From NCBI GenBank assembly GCA_013696595.1, contig JACCYG010000319.1:1-10716 (forward strand): 10,716 nucleotides of DNA, given 5' to 3'. This stretch comes from Actinomycetota bacterium (GTDB lineage Bacteria; Actinomycetota; Thermoleophilia; Gaiellales; Gaiellaceae). The position numbers and the translations under genes were made by a program. This document shows positions 5,882-10,716 of the stretch, in pieces. Numbering within the stretch: position 1 is the first letter of the stretch; every line of letters starts with the position of its first letter. Under the pieces are notes generated by a model. That model did not search any database. It had not been told where the DNA came from and saw only the letters and a program-made list of their open reading frames with translations.

Positions 5882-7068
5882 GCGATTCCCTCTGCCCGCA
5901 GCCTCGCGAGCTCCTCGGGATCGATTCCGGCTGCCGCCAGAATCTCGGCGGTGTCCGCGCCGTGGCGCCGGCCCGCCCAGCGGATCTCGCCCGGGGTCTG
6001 CGAGAGCCGAGCGATCACGTTCGTCATCTTCAACGGGCCGAGCTCGTCGTCCTCGACGGTGGCGATCGACCTGAGCGCGGCGAGCTGCGGATCGGCTACG
6101 AGGTCTCGGGCGTCGTAGACGGGGGCGATCGCCGCCTGCGCCGCCTCGAACACCGAAAGCACGTGATCCCGGTCGCGTTCGGCGATCCACGCTGCGACCG
6201 CGCTGTCGATCTCGTCGACATGCTCCGCGCGGCCGGCGCCGGTCGAGAACCACGGCTGGTCGACGAGGTCTGGGCGGCCCACGAGCCTCAGCACGCGCTC
6301 CGCGATGCTCTGCGCGCTGGCGGAGACCGCGACCCAGAAGCCGTCGGCGGTGCGGTAGACGTTGCGCGGAGCGTTCGAGCTCGATCGGTTCCCCGTCCGC
6401 TCCTGTAGCTCCCCGAGCGCGTCCCACGCCGTGATCTGCGGGCCGAGGAGCGAGAGCAGCGGCTCGACCAACGACAGGTCTACCACCTGACCCTTTCCGG
6501 TCGAGTCGCGCGCTCTGAGCGCGACCATGACGGCGAACGCTGTTGCGAGCGCAGCGACCCCGTCGGCGAGCGCGAGCGGCGGCAGCATTGGCGGCCCGTC
6601 CGGCTCCCCATTCAACGCCGCGAACCCGCTCATCGCCTCGGCGAGCGTGCCGAAGCCCGGACGGCTCGAATAGGGGCCGGTCTGGCCGAAGCCCGTGACG
6701 CGGGCGAGCACCAGACGCGGGTTGGCCGTCGAGAGCTCGTCCCAGCCGAGCCCCCAGCGCTCGAGGGTGCCGGGGCGGAAGTTCTCGAGCACGACGTCCG
6801 CGTCGGCCGCCAGCTTCAGGAAGAGCTCCGCCCCCTCCGGCTTCGAGAGGTCGAGCGTGACGAGCCGCTTGCTCCGAGCGAGCGCCTTGAACCACAGGCC
6901 GGCTCCGTCCTTGCTCGGGCCGTGGCCGCGCGCGGGATCGGCTCGAAGGGGGTGCTCGACCTTGACCACGTCGGCGCCGTAGTCGGCGAGGAACATCCCG
7001 GCAAGCGGGGCGGCGAAGAGCGTGGCCGCCTCGACCACGCGAATGCCGTGCAGAGCCGGCTCGCTCAT
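5878..7068 (-). CDS. CaiB/BaiF family (class III) CoA-transferase
   Basis: Intact 396-residue protein, normal length for the family, which moves CoA between carboxylic acids through an aspartyl-CoA thioester. It begins LHGIRVVEAATLFAAPLAGM, with ADYGADVVKVEHP (29-40), LDLSKPEGAELF (72-83) and ENFRPGTLERWGL (95-107). The predicted catalytic residue is Asp169 in LADGVAAL, the same number as in formyl-CoA transferase. Later parts include GKGQVVDLSL and SNAPRNVYRTADGFWVAVS. ATG 7068 overlaps the preceding stop and its own stop overlaps the lyase start. CaiB-type transferases paired with CitE-type lyases occur in itaconate, citramalate and mesaconate metabolism, so a C4-C6 hydroxy- or unsaturated dicarboxylate is a reasonable guess. 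Confidence 0.93.
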   Translation of the reverse strand: MSEPALHGIRVVEAATLFAAPLAGMFLADYGADVVKVEHPLRADPARGHGPSKDGAGLWFKALARSKRLVTLDLSKPEGAELFLKLAADADVVLENFRPGTLERWGLGWDELSTANPRLVLARVTGFGQTGPYSSRPGFGTLAEAMSGFAALNGEPDGPPMLPPLALADGVAALATAFAVMVALRARDSTGKGQVVDLSLVEPLLSLLGPQITAWDALGELQERTGNRSSSNAPRNVYRTADGFWVAVSASAQSIAERVLRLVGRPDLVDQPWFSTGAGRAEHVDEIDSAVAAWIAERDRDHVLSVFEAAQAAIAPVYDARDLVADPQLAALRSIATVEDDELGPLKMTNVIARLSQTPGEIRWAGRRHGADTAEILAAAGIDPEELARLRAEGIA

Positions 7069-8326
7069 TGCAAGCGGGCCGCGCGCACGTCGGCGACGAA
7101 CCGCTCCCACCAGGGCTCGTCGTCCGCATGTTCGGCAGCCCACGCATCGATGATCGCCAGGTACCGGTCCCACACCTCCTCGGAGGCTGCCTTGCGCTCG
7201 GCGGGGCTCGCGAACGCCGGCTCGAGGTGGCGCCGGCCGATCTGCGCATGCAAGACCTCGTCCGCCCAGTCGTAGTCCTGCATGGCGATCATCAGCTCGT
7301 TCCCGCCGTCGCGCGCCAGCTCCCACTCGGCTCTCTTCCCGGTCGTGCGAGGCATCAGACTCTGCTCGATCTTCCAGAGGATCAGGTGCGCCTCGAGCGG
7401 GGTGAACCGGCTGTTCAAGAGCTCCGAGAACTTCCGATCGAGCGGATAGCGGTAGAAGGGAACGTCGAGCGCGGTCAGGCCGACCTCGCCCATCATCGGG
7501 TGCCGAGCCTCGTCCCAGAGCTGCCGGGACATGTCGGCGTAGTAGGCCCACGGCTTTCCCTCGGCCCGGTAGATGATCGGCGCCATCATCTCGGGGACGT
7601 CCATCTCGAGCAGGCGCTTGTAAAGGAGCGCCAGCGCCCGCTCCTCGAGCGGGAGCGAGCTGTCGCGGTGGCGCTTGCTCACCTTGCCCGAGTTGTTCAG
7701 GCCGTCACGGAAGCGCGCGTCACGGCGCGGACGCGTGTCCATCTCGTAGCGCCCGCCGTCAGAGCGCGGCGGCGGCAGCTCCGACGCAGGGATGGGCTCC
7801 GTACCGGCGATTCCTCCCGCTGCAGCCAGGTAGACGCGGACATGAGCTGCGAACGCGATCGCGTGCGGCGATTCACCGAAAACCGCCAGAGCCGCACCGC
7901 CCCACTCGAGCATCTCCTCCTGCTCGCGCGCGATCGTGCAAAGAAGCCGCCGGGTGGGATGGTCGAAGAGCGGGTTCAGCGCCGCCAGGTGGTCGCGGAG
8001 CGCAGTCAGGAGCTCCGCGCGGAGCACGCCGTAGACCGCAGCGAGGAGCTCGGCGGTCGAACGCGCGCGAATCGCCTCCGAGAATGCCCGTTCGAGCGCG
8101 TTGTCGGGCACACCGTCGAGGTGCAGCGGCGGCTCGCGCAGCTCCGCGACACGGCTCCGGATCGCCGTCGCGTGCTCGGCGTCGAGCCAGAGGTGCAGGC
8201 CGAGCGCGCACTTGACCTCCCACTCCGGTGTGCTCGTGAGGTGCGCGGTCGCTGTTTCATGGAGGCGCCGCAGCGCGTGGTTGTAGCGCTTCAGCAACGA
8301 GACCGTCTGGTCGAGGGCCTCGTCAT
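7065..8326 (-). CDS. Duplicated ferritin-like (putative di-iron) protein of unknown function
   Basis: About 420 residues, mostly helical. Two halves look like diverged copies of a ferritin-like bundle: LHLWLDAEH (44-52) parallels RQLWDEARH (268-276). The C-terminal half carries two ExxH motifs typical of di-iron sites, EARH (273-276) and EVLH (357-360), with Glu321 in LWKIEQ as a further candidate ligand. The N-terminal half lacks clean ExxH motifs (DAEH 49-52, REQEE 134-138) and may be structural. Start: ATG 8326 overlaps the upstream stop as ATGA, matching every other junction in the operon, but its frame dies after 11 codons. One missing base near 8321 restores MTEALDQTVSLLK. The only in-frame start without repair near here is TTG 8297. 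I recognise no named family; an oxidase, oxygenase or binding role is inference. Confidence 0.75.
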
Positions 8327-10092
8327 CGCAGATCCACCGCCAGCCGGAACCCGATCCGCTCGGAGCGGGCGAGCCCGCCGCCGAGGAGGAGGAGCTTGAG
8401 CGAGTAGCTCGGCTCCTGCGGCCCGCCGTCGACATACCAGTCCGAGCCCTCTGCTCTCCAGTCGCAGCCGCCCTTCAGGATCGCGAAGCGCGTCCGGCCG
8501 TCCGAGTGCTCGCTCTCGGTCCAGTTCCAGACGCTTGGGCCCGAGAGGTCGAGCAGCCCAGCCTCGGCAGCGAGCTGCCACTCGTCCTCGGTAGGCAGCC
8601 GAGCGCCGACCGAGGCGGCGTACGCGCGCGCCGCCGCGAGGTCGAGGCCGGTCTCGCTGCCGCGCACCGAGATCGCGAACTGCCCGCGCGGAGCCGGGCG
8701 CTCGACCTCGACGAAGTCGTGCAACCTCGGCGGCAGCGGCTTCCACTCCTCGACGTAGGGCGCCTCCCCGTAGGTGCCGGTCTCGCGCCGGCGGAAGACC
8801 GCGGTCAGCGGCCGCGGCTCGACTGCCGCGAATCCTTCGGGCACGGCGGCGACGGGCACGACCGGGGCGGGCACGCGAACGGTCTCGCGCGCCGGAAAGC
8901 TCGCGTCGCCCCCGCCGGCGACGAGCACCTGCTCCGATCCGACGAACGCCGCGATCCCCTGCACCGGAATCTCCACCTCGAGCTCGCCGATCGTGCCCGT
9001 ATACGCGGCGCCACGATTCGCGAGCGCCCACAACGTCGTCACGCCGTCCGTCCAGCGCGAGGCGACGACGCGCGTGTCCGGGCTCGCGGCGGCCAGCGGC
9101 GTCCACTCGCCGGTCGCGAGCAGCTCGGCGTAGCGACGTTGGATCGACAGCATCGCCCGGAGCAGAGCTTTGTCGCGCTCGTTCCAGCCGACCCAGGCGC
9201 CGAAGACGTTCTCCCAGACGAGCACGCCGACGCCGTTCAGCCAGGCGCTGTGTAGCTCCTCGAGGTGGTCGCGGTTCCAGCGGCGCGTGTGGTGGAGCAT
9301 GTGCCGCTGCTCGAACCAGCGCGCCCGGAGGACACCCGGGACGTCGCTGTCGCTGAACCACTGGGCCCACGAGAGGTGGTGGTCGCAGACGCGGGCGAGC
9401 GGCAGGGTCGACTCGCCTTCGAAGGCGAGTCCGGGCCGCACGGCGTCGACGGCGGCGCGCAAACCCGGCCGCGCCTCCTTCATCGTGTCGAGGAAGACGC
9501 CGTCGGCGCCGAGCTCCTGCATGAGCTTCCCGAGCGCGAGGTCGTCGTCGACCGTCTCGCGCCGGGTGCCGACGTCCCACGGGTTGTAGTCGACGAAGAC
9601 GCGGACGTCGCGTGCGTGGAAGGCGTCCACGAGCTCACGCATCCCGGGCACGTCTCGGTAGTAGTCGAATTGGTTGCGCTCGTCGATCCCGATCACCGGA
9701 TAGGCATGCCAGAGCACGATCCCGTCGAAGCCGCCGAACTCGCGCTCCGACTCGGCACAGAATCGCTCCGGGGTGAAGCGGACTTGGTCGTGGTCGTAGA
9801 GGAGCTCGTCCCAGAGCCAGACGAGCGCGACCGAGAAGCACGAGCGCGTCCATTCGAACTCGGCCAAGCCGTAGGCAGTGTCGTCGTACGCGAACCTCTC
9901 TCTGGCGTCGTCGCGCCAGCGCCGCAACAGCTCCCGCCAGGCCGGCCAGTCGTCCGGATCGTCCGGCGCGGCGAAGACCTTCGCCCCATCGAGGCGCTCG
10001 AGCGGCACGCCCGGATCGAGCAAGACCGGCGTCGGCAGGTCGATCGGCCGCGGCGACCACGGATCGCGTGGTTGCTCGTGCGGGATCGTCAC
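8323..10092 (-). CDS. Glycoside hydrolase-like TIM-barrel protein with C-terminal FGE-sulfatase (SUMF1-like) domain
   Basis: Intact 589-residue protein from GTG 10092, which overlaps the upstream stop (GTGA). Residues about 75-330 look like a glycosidase-type barrel: FDGIVLWHAYPVIGIDERNQ (122-141), DVRVFVDYNPWD (162-173), GADGVFLDTMKEA (195-207) with Asp202 as candidate nucleophile, and LAFEGES (222-228) with Glu225 or Glu227 as candidate acid/base, then VLVWENVFGAWVGW. Residues 335-450 are a beta-rich linker. Residues about 455-588 have the FGE-sulfatase pattern: ARLPTEDEWQLAAEAG (497-512), VWNWTES, ILKGGCDW and the terminal IGFRLAVDL. The cysteine pair of true formylglycine-generating enzymes is missing; only Cys543 lies in this domain, so sulfatase maturation is unlikely and a binding role is possible. 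No signal peptide is seen. The fold call for the first domain is by motif only. Confidence 0.75.
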   Translation of the reverse strand: MTIPHEQPRDPWSPRPIDLPTPVLLDPGVPLERLDGAKVFAAPDDPDDWPAWRELLRRWRDDARERFAYDDTAYGLAEFEWTRSCFSVALVWLWDELLYDHDQVRFTPERFCAESEREFGGFDGIVLWHAYPVIGIDERNQFDYYRDVPGMRELVDAFHARDVRVFVDYNPWDVGTRRETVDDDLALGKLMQELGADGVFLDTMKEARPGLRAAVDAVRPGLAFEGESTLPLARVCDHHLSWAQWFSDSDVPGVLRARWFEQRHMLHHTRRWNRDHLEELHSAWLNGVGVLVWENVFGAWVGWNERDKALLRAMLSIQRRYAELLATGEWTPLAAASPDTRVVASRWTDGVTTLWALANRGAAYTGTIGELEVEIPVQGIAAFVGSEQVLVAGGGDASFPARETVRVPAPVVPVAAVPEGFAAVEPRPLTAVFRRRETGTYGEAPYVEEWKPLPPRLHDFVEVERPAPRGQFAISVRGSETGLDLAAARAYAASVGARLPTEDEWQLAAEAGLLDLSGPSVWNWTESEHSDGRTRFAILKGGCDWRAEGSDWYVDGGPQEPSYSLKLLLLGGGLARSERIGFRLAVDLR

Positions 10093-10716
10093 GCCGCTGT
10101 CGGCTCGGGCACGACCGCCAGCGTCCGCCGCACGAGCTCGTCGATCGCGATCCCGTCGAAACCCGGAAGCGAGCTCGCGAAGCGCCCGCCGAGCGGCGTC
10201 GTCCAGCGCTCGTCGATTCCGGAAACCCCAACCGTCGCGCCGAGGATCGAGCCCACTGCGGCGCCGTTCGTGTCGGTGTCCCAGCCGCCCTGGACGACGG
10301 CCCCGATCGCACCGGAGAAGTCGCCGTCGAAGCGGTAGAGCGCAGCGGCGACGAGCGCCGTGTTGTTGATCGCGTGCACCCAGTGGTAGTGGCCGTAGCA
10401 CGTGTGGAGCTCGTCGACGACGCCCTCCCATTCGCGCTCAGGGGCAAGGGCGCGCGCAGTCCGTAGCGCCTCCGCCAGGCGGCTCCGTGCGGGGACGACG
10501 GAGAGTCCGACCTCGGCGCACGCCGCCGAGGAGGACTCCGAGAGCGAGGCAGCGTGCGCGGCCGCCATGAACATCGCCGCATAGACGCCGTTTGCGGTGT
10601 GGCTGACCCGGGCGTCCTCCCAGGCCATTCGGGCAGCCGCGACGGGATCGCCGGCTGCCGCCCAGCCGTACGCGTCGACGCGGAGCCGCGCCCCGATCCA
10701 CTCGCGAAACGGATTG
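10089..10716 (-). CDS. ADP-ribosylglycohydrolase (DraG/ARH) family protein, partial at right edge
   Basis: The C-terminal 208 residues are present; the start lies beyond the right edge. The family's hallmarks are clear: SHTANGVYAAMFMAAAHAA (a helix with the typical His and Asn-Gly), INNTALVAAALY, and the C-terminal metal site GGWDTDTNGAAVGSILGA, whose DTDT acidic residues bind the second Mg2+. Members cleave N- or O-ribosyl bonds of ADP-ribosylated proteins or small molecules, and many bacterial ones act on unknown ribosides. It ends at TGA 10091-10089, overlapping the next gene's GTG. A ribokinase-family kinase in the same operon suggests that a freed ribose-like sugar is phosphorylated, which is inference. 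Confidence 0.92.
   Translation of the reverse strand, partial: NPFREWIGARLRVDAYGWAAAGDPVAAARMAWEDARVSHTANGVYAAMFMAAAHAASLSESSSAACAEVGLSVVPARSRLAEALRTARALAPEREWEGVVDELHTCYGHYHWVHAINNTALVAAALYRFDGDFSGAIGAVVQGGWDTDTNGAAVGSILGATVGVSGIDERWTTPLGGRFASSLPGFDGIAIDELVRRTLAVVPEPTAA

Noticed and set aside
5878..7551. Longer N-terminus for the CoA-transferase, back to 7551
   Set aside because: The extension overlaps the ferritin-like gene by about 480 bp. ATG 7068 gives the standard N-terminus, the ATGA overlap and puts the catalytic Asp at position 169.
7068..8399. 443-codon plus-strand open frame opposite the ferritin-like gene
   Set aside because: Antisense shadow: its limits follow the minus-strand gene, its composition is Arg/Val/Leu-rich without motifs, and the minus frame has domain evidence and coupled junctions.
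9265..10338. 357-codon plus-strand open frame opposite the glycosidase-like and ARH genes
   Set aside because: It spans two real minus-strand genes and their junction, has no motif, and arises from high GC.
1..10716. CRISPR array, insertion sequence or prophage module
   Set aside because: No regularly spaced direct repeats, transposase, integrase or phage structural genes were seen. The zinc-knuckle gene alone is not enough to call a prophage.

Overview
The window is about 10.7 kb of very GC-rich DNA with near-saturated G/C third codon positions. GTG starts and 4-bp stop/start overlaps are frequent. Gene content and protein style suggest a deep-branching actinobacterium (Thermoleophilia/Gaiellales-like), probably environmental or metagenomic. 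That placement is an inference from style, not a homology search.

Left part (1-3590). A minus-strand frame running off the left edge joins the first half of a hemolysin III (PAQR-like) membrane protein, in frame, to the last ~45 residues of a CopA-type P1B ATPase. Divergent from it is a clean tRNA-Lys(TTT) with a strong -10 box. After the tRNA comes an accessory-looking stretch (about 622-1561): a 59-residue CCHC zinc-knuckle protein with an internal 28-residue duplication and a perfect hairpin beside its start, a doubtful 43-codon ORF, and a short coding-like remnant. Next are two plus-strand hydrolases three bases apart: an HSL-type alpha/beta hydrolase whose frame is broken, and an intact metallo-beta-lactamase-fold protein. 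Between them and the convergent operon lie two short gene fragments: the CPC-motif segment of a P1B ATPase (minus) and a DUF4396-like helix pair (plus). They abut at a hexanucleotide repeat. The two ATPase fragments are on the same strand and in the correct N-to-C order, as if one copA had been split by about 3.2 kb of other sequence, or the contig is chimeric.

Right part (3590-10716, all minus strand). Seven genes are chained head to tail: ADP-ribosylglycohydrolase-family protein (partial at the right edge), glycosidase-like/FGE-sulfatase-like fusion, duplicated ferritin-like protein, CaiB-type CoA-transferase, CitE-type lyase, ribokinase-family sugar kinase, and an ankyrin-repeat lipoprotein. 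All six junctions are 4-bp ATGA or GTGA overlaps, which implies one translationally coupled operon. The content suggests catabolism of a glycosylated or ribosylated compound: glycosidic cleavage, sugar phosphorylation, possible di-iron oxidation, CoA activation of an acid and C-C cleavage. The substrate is not evident.

Small indels break several otherwise well-conserved frames (alpha/beta hydrolase, kinase, ankyrin protein, start of the ferritin-like protein). Several lie in short homopolymers, which fits uncorrected sequencing errors better than widespread gene decay.
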